DNA from: an uncultured bacterium
Lineage (GTDB): Bacteria > Bacillota > Clostridia > Lachnospirales > Lachnospiraceae
Reading direction: 5' to 3'
NCBI GenBank assembly: GCA_947643145.1
Contig: CANRVD010000019.1
Coordinates: 1-43,594 of the forward strand
DNA length: 43,594 nucleotides
A model generated the notes under the pieces. The model did not search any database. It saw nothing but the letters and a program-made list of their open reading frames with translations, and was not told the DNA's origin. A program made the translations under genes and the position numbers. Below, piece after piece: positions 33,005 through 41,519 of the stretch (position 1 is its first letter; each line of letters starts with the position of its first letter).

Positions 33005-34129
33005 TTACCGGTTACTGCAGGCGACAGCAGCACCCGATTCTTTTTTCACTGCATTTAATGCCGCTTCTATTACTTTATCCATATCATAATAACGATATTC
33101 CCCAAGACGCCCACCGAAAATAACATTTTTTTCCTGCTTGGCCGCTTCCCGGTATTTCCGCACTAATTCCTCATTTTTTGCATCATTCACCGGATAATAC
33201 GGCTCGTCTCCCTTCTTCCATTCACTTGGATATTCCCTGGAAATAACAGTAACCGGCTGTGTGCCAAATTCAAAGTGCTTATGCTCAATAATACGTGTAT
33301 ACGGCACCTCACGTTCTGTATAATTTACAACTGCATTGCCCTGATAATTTTCCATCTCAAACTTTTCATGCGCAAAGCGCACCGAACGGTATTCCAATAC
33401 GCCAAACTGATAGTCAAAATACTGGTCTAACATTCCCGTATAAACCGTCTTTTCTGCGATATCCGGGTGTTCCTTCCGGTATTCAAAATAGTCCGTATTT
33501 AATAAAACCTCAGAACCTTCCAAAAGTTTTTCCACAATCCGCGTATATCCCCCAATCGGGATTCCCTGATAACGGTCATTAAAGTAATTATTATCATATA
33601 CAAAACGAAGCGGAAGGCGCTTGATAATAAAGGCCGGCAAATCTTTACAATCCCTTCCCCACTGCTTTTCCGTATAACCTTTTACTAACTTTTCATAAAC
33701 ATCCTTCCCCACCAGAGAAAGTGCCTGCTCTTCCAAATTCTTTGGCTCTTTGATATCCAGTTCTGCAATCTGCTCTACAATCCGCTCCTTTGCTTCCTGC
33801 GGTGTCTTAATTCCCCACATCTTACTAAAAGTATTCATGTTAAAAGGAAGATTATAAAGTTCATCCTTATAAACTGCAACCGGAGAATTAATGTAATTAT
33901 TAAACTCTGCAAACTGGTTCATATAATTCCAGATTTCTTTATTTGATGTGTGGAAAATATGTGCCCCGTATTTGTGGACATTGATTCCCTCAACATTTTC
34001 ACAATAAATATTTCCTGCAATATGCTCTCTCTTGTCAATGACAAGACATTTCTTTCCTCTTTTTGTCATTTCATGTGCAAAAACTGCGCCAAATAAACCT
34101 GTCCCAACAATCAGGTAATCATACTTCAT
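33005..34129 (-). CDS. glf: UDP-galactopyranose mutase
   Basis: A 374-aa flavoenzyme that converts UDP-galactopyranose to UDP-galactofuranose, the donor for galactofuranose in surface polysaccharides. It has the FAD-binding fold YLIVGTGLFGAVFAHE, the substrate region HIFHTSNKEIWNYMNQF, YTEKQWGRDCKDLP with the conserved Trp-Gly, and C-terminal FGGRLGEYRYYDMDKVI. Length is typical. ATG 34129 has GGAGG ten bases upstream. No polysaccharide cluster lies beside it. It is divergent from the copper operon. Confidence 0.94.
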   Translation of the reverse strand: MKYDYLIVGTGLFGAVFAHEMTKRGKKCLVIDKREHIAGNIYCENVEGINVHKYGAHIFHTSNKEIWNYMNQFAEFNNYINSPVAVYKDELYNLPFNMNTFSKMWGIKTPQEAKERIVEQIAELDIKEPKNLEEQALSLVGKDVYEKLVKGYTEKQWGRDCKDLPAFIIKRLPLRFVYDNNYFNDRYQGIPIGGYTRIVEKLLEGSEVLLNTDYFEYRKEHPDIAEKTVYTGMLDQYFDYQFGVLEYRSVRFAHEKFEMENYQGNAVVNYTEREVPYTRIIEHKHFEFGTQPVTVISREYPSEWKKGDEPYYPVNDAKNEELVRKYREAAKQEKNVIFGGRLGEYRYYDMDKVIEAALNAVKKESGAAVACSNR

Positions 34130-34192
34130 AGTCCTTTAACCTCCATGCTCTCTCATTCCTTGTGTTGCTGTTCACTCCGTGACCAGTAACAG

Positions 34193-34209
34193 CAGTACTT
34201 TCAGTACTG
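34193..34209. repeat. small hairpin in the glf-csoR divergent region
   Basis: CAGTACT-TTC-AGTACTG, a perfect 7-bp stem with a 3-base loop. It lies upstream of the csoR promoter; function unknown. Confidence 0.35.
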
Positions 34210-34241
34210 TAACAATATTGTCCTTAAAAGTCAACTTACAC

Positions 34242-34270
34242 TTGCAATATACCCCCACAGGGTATATAAT
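34242..34270 (+). promoter_or_regulatory. copper operon promoter with CsoR operator in the spacer
   Basis: TTGCAA (34242-34247), a 17-base spacer and TATAAT (34265-34270). An inverted repeat ATATACCC-CCACA-GGGTATAT (34247-34267) fills the spacer and overlaps both promoter elements. This G/C-tract dyad is the known type of CsoR operator, so apo-CsoR binding would block RNA polymerase and Cu(I) would release it. The leader to csoR is about 135 bases. Confidence 0.85.
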
Positions 34271-34411
34271 ACCTACTGTTCACACCTATATTGCATGAAA
34301 CAGCTTTTCTTAAGAGATACTAAGATAAGCGCAATGGCGTAGCAAGCGCTGCGAAATGAAACTCAGCCATAAACTTGAAATGCACGAAAACAACGCAGAA
34401 ATGAGGTAAAT

Positions 34412-34714
34412 ATGTCCACAGATGCAAACTGCTGCCACCGCACAAAAGAACGTACTGCCAAAGAATATAAGGATTTAATGAACCGCTTAAACCGCATTGA
34501 GGGCCAGGTTCGAGGCGTTAAGCGGATGCTGGATGAAAATGCTTACTGTCCCGATATTCTGATACAGGTATCGGCAATCCACGCCGCCCTAAACAGCTTT
34601 AACCGCGTTTTGCTTGACAGCCACATCCGTACTTGTCTTGTAGAGGATATACAATCCGGCAAGCCGGAGGCTATCGAAGAATTTGTTACAATGCTGCAAA
34701 AAATAATGAAATAA
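34412..34714 (+). CDS. csoR: copper-sensing transcriptional repressor CsoR
   Basis: A 100-aa all-helical repressor of the CsoR/RcnR family. The Cu(I) ligands are the C-H-C set C46 (ENAYCPDIL), H71 and C75 (SHIRTCLVED). The basic DNA-binding segment is MNRLNRIEGQVRGVKRML. Two further Cys at residues 7-8 (NCCHR) lie outside the usual set. It is the first gene of the operon, 22 bases before copA, under the promoter at 34242-34270 with its own operator. Confidence 0.93.
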   Translation: MSTDANCCHRTKERTAKEYKDLMNRLNRIEGQVRGVKRMLDENAYCPDILIQVSAIHAALNSFNRVLLDSHIRTCLVEDIQSGKPEAIEEFVTMLQKIMK

Positions 34715-34736
34715 TTCATTTTGAAAGGATGATACC

Positions 34737-37271
34737 ATGGAACAATATAATGTTACCGGAATGAGCTGCGCAGCCTGCAGCGCACGTGTTGAGAAGGCTG
34801 TCTCCAAACTGGACGGCGTAACCTCCTGTTCTGTCAGTCTGCTTACCAATTCAATGGGAATAGAAGGCAACGCTTCCCCTTCTGCTATTATAAAAGCGGT
34901 AGAAGAAGCCGGATACGGCGCTTCCCTGAAGGAATCTGCACAAAACAGTTCTTCCAAAACCGCAGTACCTCAGGATGATTTTTTAAAGGACAGGGAAACA
35001 CCACTTCTAAAAAAGCGTCTGATTGCTTCTCTCTGTTTCCTGCTTCCCATGATGTACCTTTCCATGGGGCACATGATGTGGAACTGGCCGCTGCCTTCTA
35101 TCCTTGCCGATAACCATATCGCTATGGGAATGGTCCAGCTTCTTTTTACAACCGCCATAATGGTAATAAATCAGAAATTTTTTATCAGTGGTTTTAAAGG
35201 ACTTTGGCATCTCGCCCCTAATATGGATGCACTTGTGGCATTAGGCGCCGGAGCCTCCTATATTTACAGCACTTATGCACTATTTGCCATGACAGATGCC
35301 CAGATGCGAGGAAATGCAGAGCTGATCATGAAGCTTATGCATGAATTCTATTTTGAGTCAGCAGCAATGATACTGACGCTGATTACCGTTGGAAAAATGT
35401 TAGAAGCACATTCCAAAGGAAAAACGACAGACGCCTTAAAAAACCTTATTAAGCTTGCGCCAAAAACCGCTATGGTTGAGCGGAATGGCACCGAAACAGA
35501 ACTACCAATTGAACAGGTAAATATTGGAGATATTTTCATTGTACGCCCGGGAGAAAATATTCCAGTTGATGGCGTCGTAGTAGAAGGAAGCAGTGCAATC
35601 AACGAATCTGCCCTCACAGGCGAAAGCATTCCGGTTGACAAAACCAAAGGCGATACCGTATCTGCCGCTACGCTTAACCAGTCTGGTTTCCTCCGCTGCA
35701 AAGCTACAAGAGTTGGGGAAGACACTACATTGTCCCAGATTATACAGATGGTAAGTGATGCCGCTGCAACCAAAGCTCCGATTGCCAAAATTGCCGATAA
35801 GGTATCTGGCGTATTTGTTCCGGTCGTGATTGCCATTGCTGCTGTCACAATTGTGATTTGGCTTCTCTGCGGCCAAACAATAGGCTTTTCGCTCGCCAGA
35901 GGAATCTCTGTCCTGGTAATTAGCTGTCCCTGTGCGCTCGGACTGGCAACTCCGGTTGCCATCATGGTCGGCAACGGGCTGGGTGCCAGAAATGGTATAA
36001 TGTTTAAAACGGCTGTCTCCATGGAAGAAACGGGTAAAGTACAAATCGTTGCACTGGATAAAACAGGAACCATTACAAGCGGTCAGCCAAAAGTAACGGA
36101 TATCCTGCCCGTAAAGGGAATATCCGAAACAGAACTCCTTACCCTTGCCTATACTTTGGAGCAAAAGAGCGAACATCCACTGGCACAGGCGATATTGCAG
36201 CTTGCGAAAGAGCGAAATCTTACCGCCGCAGGTGAACTTTCAGACTTTCAGGCAAAACCAGGTAACGGACTGTCTGGTATGCTTTCCGGAGACTGTCTTT
36301 CCGGCGGAAATCCCGCCTTTATCAGTCAGACAGCAGATATTCCAAACGCTTTGCAGGAAGAAGCAGCCAGACTTGCAGGAACAGGCAAAACACCACTTTT
36401 CTTTAGCAAAAATAAACAGCTTATCGGCATCATTGCCGTAGCTGATGTAATTAAAGAAGACAGCCCACAGGCAGTTAGCGAACTGCAAAATATGGGAATC
36501 CGTGTCGTTATGCTGACCGGAGACAATGAGCGTACGGCAAATGCCATTGGCAGGGATGCCGGAGTAGATGAAGTAATTGCCGGAGTTCTTCCGGATGGCA
36601 AAGATAGTGTCATCCGCTCACTTAAGAAACAGGGAAATGTCGCAATGGTAGGCGATGGCATCAATGACGCTCCCGCTCTTACAAGAGCCGACATGGGAAT
36701 TGCAATCGGAGCTGGTACAGATATCGCTATTGATGCCGCTGATGTTGTATTAATGAAAAGCCGGTTAAGCGATGTTCCGGCGGCAATTCGGCTCAGCCGT
36801 GCCACCTTGCGAAATATTCACCAAAACCTGTTTTGGGCTTTCTTCTATAATGTCATTGGAATTCCACTTGCAGCCGGAGTCTGGTATCCACTGCTTGGAT
36901 GGAAACTAAACCCAATGTTTGGCGCAGCAGCAATGAGCCTTTCCAGCTTTTGCGTTGTTACCAACGCATTACGTCTGAACTGGTTCAATATGCATAAAAC
37001 ACAAAATTTCAGGCATATTTCCATGCCGCAAAAAAAGAAAAAGGAGGACACAACGTTGGAGAAAACATTAAAAATCGAGGGAATGATGTGCGGGCACTGC
37101 GAGGCCAGAGTCAAAAAATGTTTAGAAGCGCTTGCAGAAGTTGACAACGCAGAAGTAAGCCACGAGGCAGGTACTGCCATCGTAGCTTTAAATGCAGAAA
37201 TTTCTGATGATGTTTTGAAAAAGACCGTCGAAGACCAGGATTATAAGGTGTTAGATATCGTTACATCTTAA
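34737..37271 (+). CDS. copA: copper-exporting P1B-type ATPase with C-terminal CopZ-like domain
   Basis: An 844-aa Cu(I) exporter. The N-terminal heavy-metal domain has GMSCAACSARV (C11, C14). Membrane helices follow, then the TGES actuator loop (ALTGESIPVDKTKG), the ion-binding CPC (C397-C399), the phosphorylation site D441 in DKTGT, SEHPLA, and GDGINDAPAL. After the last helix comes a Lys-rich linker (PQKKKKED) and a second heavy-metal domain, LKIEGMMCGHCEARVKKCLEAL. The C-terminal domain is equivalent to the chaperone CopZ, usually a separate gene. ATG 34737 follows GAAAGGATG, and the operon partner is csoR. Confidence 0.95.
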   Translation: MEQYNVTGMSCAACSARVEKAVSKLDGVTSCSVSLLTNSMGIEGNASPSAIIKAVEEAGYGASLKESAQNSSSKTAVPQDDFLKDRETPLLKKRLIASLCFLLPMMYLSMGHMMWNWPLPSILADNHIAMGMVQLLFTTAIMVINQKFFISGFKGLWHLAPNMDALVALGAGASYIYSTYALFAMTDAQMRGNAELIMKLMHEFYFESAAMILTLITVGKMLEAHSKGKTTDALKNLIKLAPKTAMVERNGTETELPIEQVNIGDIFIVRPGENIPVDGVVVEGSSAINESALTGESIPVDKTKGDTVSAATLNQSGFLRCKATRVGEDTTLSQIIQMVSDAAATKAPIAKIADKVSGVFVPVVIAIAAVTIVIWLLCGQTIGFSLARGISVLVISCPCALGLATPVAIMVGNGLGARNGIMFKTAVSMEETGKVQIVALDKTGTITSGQPKVTDILPVKGISETELLTLAYTLEQKSEHPLAQAILQLAKERNLTAAGELSDFQAKPGNGLSGMLSGDCLSGGNPAFISQTADIPNALQEEAARLAGTGKTPLFFSKNKQLIGIIAVADVIKEDSPQAVSELQNMGIRVVMLTGDNERTANAIGRDAGVDEVIAGVLPDGKDSVIRSLKKQGNVAMVGDGINDAPALTRADMGIAIGAGTDIAIDAADVVLMKSRLSDVPAAIRLSRATLRNIHQNLFWAFFYNVIGIPLAAGVWYPLLGWKLNPMFGAAAMSLSSFCVVTNALRLNWFNMHKTQNFRHISMPQKKKKEDTTLEKTLKIEGMMCGHCEARVKKCLEALAEVDNAEVSHEAGTAIVALNAEISDDVLKKTVEDQDYKVLDIVTS
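37056..37271 (+). CDS. possible independently translated CopZ-like chaperone inside copA
   Basis: Within copA and in the same frame, AAGGAGG (37041-37047) lies eight bases before a TTG codon (37056). Translation from there would give a 71-aa protein with the metal site GMMCGHCEAR, the size of a normal CopZ. The Shine-Dalgarno also falls in the Lys-rich linker (AAA/AAG/GAG codons), which by itself is purine-rich, so it may be accidental. Alternatively copA and copZ fused recently and the old copZ start was retained. Confidence 0.45.
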   Translation: MEKTLKIEGMMCGHCEARVKKCLEALAEVDNAEVSHEAGTAIVALNAEISDDVLKKTVEDQDYKVLDIVTS

Positions 37272-37301
37272 AAACTTTCCTGTAAGTTAATAAGGTAAAA
37301 A

Positions 37302-37358
37302 GAGGGCTGTCTATTTTACGATTTGTGAATCATTCAGTGCAACAGCCCTCATTGCTTT
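37302..37358 (+). terminator. probable terminator of the copper operon
   Basis: GAGGGCTGT (37302-37310) pairs with ACAGCCCTC (37342-37350), a 9-bp stem with a 31-base loop, followed by a T-rich run. The loop is long for a terminator. Confidence 0.5.
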
Positions 37359-37404
37359 TTATTTAAACAATCCAATATAACAGGTTGGTGAACATTAAAA
37401 AATA

Positions 37405-37539
37405 CTAATAAAACATATTTTTTCTATAACTTCCTAAATCTGTTTTAAAACTAAAATCATTTTTTTCAATTACTAAACCGTATTCCAGCAATCCAAGAAT
37501 TCTTTTTATATTTCTTGTTATTTTATTTAAAATTTTCAT
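37405..37539 (-). CDS. 44-aa hypothetical small protein
   Basis: An ATG five bases after the stop of the 339-aa membrane protein gene opens a 44-codon frame (MKILNKITRNIKRILGLLEYG...). The product is basic with an amphipathic N-terminal helix. A purine-rich GGGAAGTG lies upstream, at the end of the previous gene. Tight spacing suggests coupling, but the region is very AT-rich and chance frames are likely. Confidence 0.3.
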   Translation of the reverse strand: MKILNKITRNIKRILGLLEYGLVIEKNDFSFKTDLGSYRKNMFY

Positions 37540-37544
37540 AACCA

Positions 37545-38564
37545 TCACTTCCCTTTTGTCAAAAAATATGTTACTACTCCACACATTATATTAATAAATA
37601 CTGTAAAAACTATATTAAATATAAATTTTTTTCTATCCCCCCGCTCCTTCTTTCTGTATAATTCTTGTTGTCTTTTATCTCCTTTCGTGATATCAAAAAC
37701 ATGTTCATCTCCATAATTCGTTAATAATTTAAACATCAAGTTAGCTATTATAAAAGAAATTTTATATATAATAAAACATACTATAAAACAAATTAATATC
37801 CAACTAAATAATTCTACTACCTGATTAGAATACATTTCCCCTAACACATTTATATCAAAACTTAAAAATACACTTTTAATAATCTTTGCTGATAAAAGAA
37901 CAGAAATAAATACCGTTAGATAATTTATGCAATATGCTAACAATCTTCTATATTTTTGCATAGTCAACATAAATTTCCCTTTTTCATAATTGCTATTTTT
38001 CAACCCCTTAACCCATTCAGAAACAATATTTAAAACCTCGTTACCTATTGTAACATCAACAAAATCCATCTTAGCAACAATTGGACAAACATTCTGCTCT
38101 ATTTCATCAATTTGTTCCAATTTACCAGATATCATTAATGCAAACATTTCCTCTGGTTTAATACCATTTGAAATTTTCACTGTTAATGTATGTTTTTCCG
38201 GAACTTTGTATTTAGGTAAGACTACATTAAACTCCCATACCAGTACCATTCCCGTTATAATCACCGTTTCACTCCAATTGTGTTCTGCAAATGTTTCCCA
38301 GTTAGGAAAGTCTATTTTTTCCCTATCTTTCAATGAAACCAAAGCATTCATAGAAAAACCGGCATCTTCAAATTGTGTCTTGAATTTTTGAAATATTCGA
38401 TTATTCAAATCAACAATATCTTCTATACATACAATAATGTTTTTAGGATATGCCTTGGAACGACAATCAGGTTTTGCAGTCATAGCATTGTACACTGCCT
38501 TAAAATTTTTTAAAAATCTTTCTTGGTCAGATATCTCCATCAATTCACTTTTCCTTTCAGACAA
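37545..38564 (-). CDS. hypothetical membrane protein in an AT-rich island
   Basis: A 339-aa protein I do not recognise. Residues 1-200 are soluble with mixed alpha/beta character (YPKNIIVCIEDIVDLNNRIFQKF; NWSETVIITGMVLVWEFNVVLP; VDVTIGNEVLNIVSEWV). The C-terminal part has three to four membrane helices at about 212-235, 253-288 and 316-336. The start is a TTG at 38564 with AAGGAGG six bases upstream. The gene and about 400 bases around it are clearly more AT-rich than its neighbours, a sign of transfer. A soluble sensor or effector domain joined to C-terminal helices is a layout also seen in membrane-acting defence proteins, but nothing specific supports that here. Confidence 0.7.
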   Translation of the reverse strand: MSERKSELMEISDQERFLKNFKAVYNAMTAKPDCRSKAYPKNIIVCIEDIVDLNNRIFQKFKTQFEDAGFSMNALVSLKDREKIDFPNWETFAEHNWSETVIITGMVLVWEFNVVLPKYKVPEKHTLTVKISNGIKPEEMFALMISGKLEQIDEIEQNVCPIVAKMDFVDVTIGNEVLNIVSEWVKGLKNSNYEKGKFMLTMQKYRRLLAYCINYLTVFISVLLSAKIIKSVFLSFDINVLGEMYSNQVVELFSWILICFIVCFIIYKISFIIANLMFKLLTNYGDEHVFDITKGDKRQQELYRKKERGDRKKFIFNIVFTVFINIMCGVVTYFLTKGK

Positions 38565-38809
38565 TCCTTTCCCTCCTTATGTACCTCAATATAATTTTAT
38601 ATATTTAAAAATCTAGTTATCTCCATTACGCACAATATTCAATATATCAATTAGATTACGAACTTTTTATTTATTATATACCAAAATCAAGATTTTGAGA
38701 ACCCTAAAAAAATTAATAACATATAAATCCGCATCATCCATCTTGATAATGTTTTATTGTTTCCCGCGGCTCATTTCTCTGTTAGGAAACTTGTCTGGCT
38801 GACCTATTA
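38565..38809. other. AT-rich intergenic region, no gene seen
   Basis: It holds the ribosome site of the 339-aa gene and AT-rich sequence that presumably includes its promoter. No clear hairpin or coding potential was found. Confidence 0.4.
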
Positions 38810-40192
38810 TCATGTCGAAGCTTCTACAATATTTCTTACCCAGATTCCTTTTTTCAGTAAAATAAATCCAACCATTGATTTAATAATATCTAAACAGCAG
38901 TAAAGTGCATAAATCACTACAATTCCAAGGGATGTGAAATGGACGATTCCAAACGCAAACGGAATGGCAATACACCAGGAATACGCACTGTCAAACAAAA
39001 AGGTAATCCAGGTTCTGCCGCCGGAACGAATGGTAAAATACGTTGCATGTAAAAATGCCTGTAATGGCATTACGATTGCATTAATCCGAATCAAAGTCTC
39101 TGCCAGTCCACGTATCTCATCGGATGTATTATATAATTTGGGAAACAGTCCAGCAGCGGTAAACAAAATCACACTGGTAATTACTGTCAAAAATACAGAA
39201 AAGGAAATAACCTTTGCCGCTGTATCCTTTGCTTCTTCAAATTCATTTGCCCCCAAATGCTGTCCAACCAAAATAGAAACACAGCTTCCCATAGCAATAA
39301 ATACTACATTAAATAAATTAGCAATTGTACTGGTAATATTCATCGCCGCGACGACAGACAGTCCACGGACAGAAAAGCATTGGTTAATCGAAGCCATCGC
39401 TGCAGACCACAAAACCTCATTCAGCAATAGCGGTGTTCCTTTTATCATAATCTGCTTTGCCAGAGAAGCAGGCACCCGCAGGGTACGATATGCTCCAATA
39501 ATAAACAAATTCCTTTTGGCGTGAAAATGCGTCCAGCCCACTACAATACAGCATTCCACAATTCTGGAAATCACAGTTGCGATTGCCGCTCCGGCAACCC
39601 CCATCTTTGGCGCCCCGAAATTTCCAAAAATAAGCACATAATTCAATATCAGATTTACAAACACCGCTGCTACACCCGCTGCCATTGGAACAACGGTTTC
39701 TCCTGTTTCCCTCAGGGTGCTGGCATATACCTGCACTAAAATAAATGGAATAATTTCCAACAAAATTACCATTAAATAATCCATTCCATACTCAAAGGTA
39801 GCCTGTGAATCAGCTCCACTTGAAGAAGTTAGAAAAAGTTGTATTAAATTCTGCCCAAATGCAAGTAAGACAATAAAAGTGACGATTGCCACGATAATTC
39901 CGATAATCAGCTTAAAACGGAAAGTATCACGTACTCCTTTATTATCCTTGCAACCATAAAACTGTGCCCCGAAGATTCCTGCCCCTGACAGCCCTCCAAA
40001 CACACATAAATTAAATACAAATACAAACTGGTTCACAATTGCAACTCCAGACATCTGCTCTGTTCCAAGCTGGCCTACCATAATATTATCTAAAAATCCC
40101 ACAAAATTTGTGATGGCATTCTGTATTATAATCGGGATTGCTAGCCATAATAACTTCTTATAGAACCTTGCGTCCCCTATAAATCTGCTCAT
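38810..40192 (-). CDS. MATE family efflux transporter
   Basis: A 460-aa protein with twelve predicted helices in two homologous halves. Typical features are WLAIPIIIQNAITNFVGFLDNIMVGQLG at the N-terminus, GIFGAQFYGCKDN, and SILVGQHLGANEFEEAKDTA starting the second half. MATE proteins export drugs or metabolites in exchange for sodium or protons; the substrate cannot be predicted. ATG 40192 follows GGAGG. The gene is alone, with no regulator beside it. Confidence 0.9.
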   Translation of the reverse strand: MSRFIGDARFYKKLLWLAIPIIIQNAITNFVGFLDNIMVGQLGTEQMSGVAIVNQFVFVFNLCVFGGLSGAGIFGAQFYGCKDNKGVRDTFRFKLIIGIIVAIVTFIVLLAFGQNLIQLFLTSSSGADSQATFEYGMDYLMVILLEIIPFILVQVYASTLRETGETVVPMAAGVAAVFVNLILNYVLIFGNFGAPKMGVAGAAIATVISRIVECCIVVGWTHFHAKRNLFIIGAYRTLRVPASLAKQIMIKGTPLLLNEVLWSAAMASINQCFSVRGLSVVAAMNITSTIANLFNVVFIAMGSCVSILVGQHLGANEFEEAKDTAAKVISFSVFLTVITSVILFTAAGLFPKLYNTSDEIRGLAETLIRINAIVMPLQAFLHATYFTIRSGGRTWITFLFDSAYSWCIAIPFAFGIVHFTSLGIVVIYALYCCLDIIKSMVGFILLKKGIWVRNIVEAST

Positions 40193-40227
40193 AATATTTC
40201 CTCCATTTCAATGTGTCAGTACACTAG

Positions 40228-40452
40228 TACAACGAAAAACATTGGGTATAAAAGCGTGTGCTAACTATCATATCATATTAATTCAGAAATGCAATAGCAT
40301 TTTGAATGTTATTAGTGTTACTGGTCATGGAGTAAAAAGTAACATTAGTTACTATTAATGATATGTAATATTGACACAAGATTGACATAATTGCCCGTCA
40401 ATGATAAAATCAAATCGGTATTAATAAGAATATTATGGGGTATTTCGTTGTA
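40228..40452. repeat. inverted TACAACGAA ends flanking the DUF1292 gene promoter
   Basis: TACAACGAA at 40228-40236 and its complement TTCGTTGTA at 40444-40452 face each other 225 bases apart. They are identical in sequence to the ends of the 61-bp element in parB, and the left copy is also preceded by CTAG. The right flank is TGCA, so no target duplication is present. It may be an older, degraded relative. Confidence 0.4.
40382..40410 (+). promoter_or_regulatory. promoter of the DUF1292 gene
   Basis: A consensus TTGACA, a 17-base spacer and TAAAAT with an extended TG. It lies inside the inverted-repeat unit at 40228-40452 and about 80 bases before the ATG. Confidence 0.7.
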
Positions 40453-40494
40453 TGCACGAGAATAAATTCTCAAAAGCAGAAGAAGGAGGTTGGA

Positions 40495-40800
40495 ATGAAT
40501 AGCAAAAACAAAGAATTTTTCTTTGGCGGAGAAGAAGATGAAGTAGCGGTAATCACTTTAACCGAAGCAGATGGGACTTCACTTGCTGTTGAAATAATGG
40601 CAAATCTTGAAATCGAAGAATTCGACAAGGAATATATTGCTGCCCTTCCAGCAGAAGCGACCGCCAAACATCCTGCCAACAATTTAATTATTTTAGTTTA
40701 TTCGGAGGATGCGGAAGGAAATCCACAATTTAGTGGTATCACAGATCCCCAGGAACTAAAGGAGGTTTCTGATATCTTTATGGAATATTTCAGCTCATAA
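40495..40800 (+). CDS. DUF1292 domain protein
   Basis: A 101-aa acidic protein starting at ATG behind GAAGGAGG. DUF1292 features: EVAVITLTEADGTSLAVEIMANLEIEEFDKEYIAALP, then LIILVYSEDAEGNPQFSGITDPQELKEVSDIFMEYF. DUF1292 proteins are small, cytoplasmic and common in Firmicutes, often near yrvI or ruvX-like genes; none is nearby here. Function unknown. Confidence 0.85.
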   Translation: MNSKNKEFFFGGEEDEVAVITLTEADGTSLAVEIMANLEIEEFDKEYIAALPAEATAKHPANNLIILVYSEDAEGNPQFSGITDPQELKEVSDIFMEYFSS

Positions 40801-40866
40801 GCTTTGTCGTTTCTATAATCAATTATTATGGATAATAGCATATGCATTTCCAATATTTGATATGTA

Positions 40867-40928
40867 TGTGCTGTTACTATACAGTCATCCCACCGCGAAT
40901 AGTGGGATGACTGTATAGTAACAGCACA
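40867..40928. repeat. 27-bp perfect inverted repeat with 8-base loop
   Basis: 40867-40893 and 40902-40928 are perfect inverted complements around CGCGAATA. There is no T-run on either side, so this is not an ordinary terminator, though it may still stop transcription of the DUF1292 gene. Such long perfect stems are typical of recent or maintained palindromes. Confidence 0.8.
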
Positions 40929-40992
40929 CAGCAAACTGACTGCAAGTTCCTCGCATTCTTGCATTTGGCTCGCTGTGTTCGCGAAAATCAGG

Positions 40993-41046
40993 TTGAGATA
41001 CAGAAAAAAGGGAGTGTGCTGGCATTCCCTTTTTTCTGTATCTCAA
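40993..41046. repeat. 21-bp perfect inverted repeat with 12-base loop
   Basis: 40993-41013 pairs perfectly with 41026-41046. The stem contains AAAAAAGGGA / TCCCTTTTTT and the loop is GTGTGCTGGCAT. The inner part works as a terminator on either strand. The core resembles the hairpins at 22567-22590 and 7449-7469. Confidence 0.75.
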
Positions 41047-41050
41047 ATTG

Positions 41051-41121
41051 CAGCTTTGCCAGCAAACCTATTGTCATGAATAATGAGTTACAGACTTTGC
41101 CAGTAGTTTATTGTCATAAAT
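41051..41121 (+). repeat. imperfect direct repeat, two copies of about 31 bases
   Basis: 41051-41082 and 41091-41121 share CTTTGCCAG...TATTGTCAT...AAT with a few differences. No coding function is visible. Confidence 0.5.
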
Positions 41122-41129
41122 TAAAAAAC

Positions 41130-41161
41130 CGGTAGGAATTCATGGTTATGAACTCTTACCG
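41130..41161. repeat. 14-bp imperfect hairpin
   Basis: CGGTAGGAATTCAT (41130-41143), loop GGTT, and ATGAACTCTTACCG (41148-41161) pair with two mismatches. It has an A-run before and a weak T-rich run after, so it may act as a terminator. Confidence 0.45.
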
Positions 41162-41519
41162 ATTTCTTAGTTTATCTCTTTAATGAGGAAAAGTCTGACA
41201 TACAATCCATAGTTGGACTGGATGCCAGAGTTGCAACGGCATACTGGATAATCTCCATATCTATATATTACACCTTTTTGACACTTTTTTGAAGCCCTAA
41301 ATCACAATTTTGACACTTTTTTTGCAAACTTTTGTCAAAGCCTCTTTTTTACTTGCTTTTCAAATACCTTTCTTCTTTTTATCTTATATTGAATGTTTCG
41401 ATTCAATATCTGCATATTAAAACGCAAAACCCCACAGAAAACTATGGGATTTTGCGCTTATATACCTTGCCGGCGGCCCTATCTGGCCAATCCGATATTA
41501 TAAATGACAAGTTATTATA
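41162..41519. other. intergenic region before the BspA-like gene end
   Basis: Apart from the terminator at 41423-41456 this holds only a short direct repeat (TTTTTGACACTTTTTT near 41276 and 41312). No gene is supported. Confidence 0.4.
41423..41456 (-). terminator. terminator of the BspA-like surface protein gene
   Basis: On the minus strand CGCAAAATCCCA pairs with TGGGGTTTTGCG (one mismatch) and is followed by TTTTAA. Confidence 0.65.

Noticed and set aside
34737-37271. Long antisense frames across copA
   Set aside because: The complement of a codon-biased gene gives long Ser/Ala/Pro-rich frames; none has a plausible start or family features.
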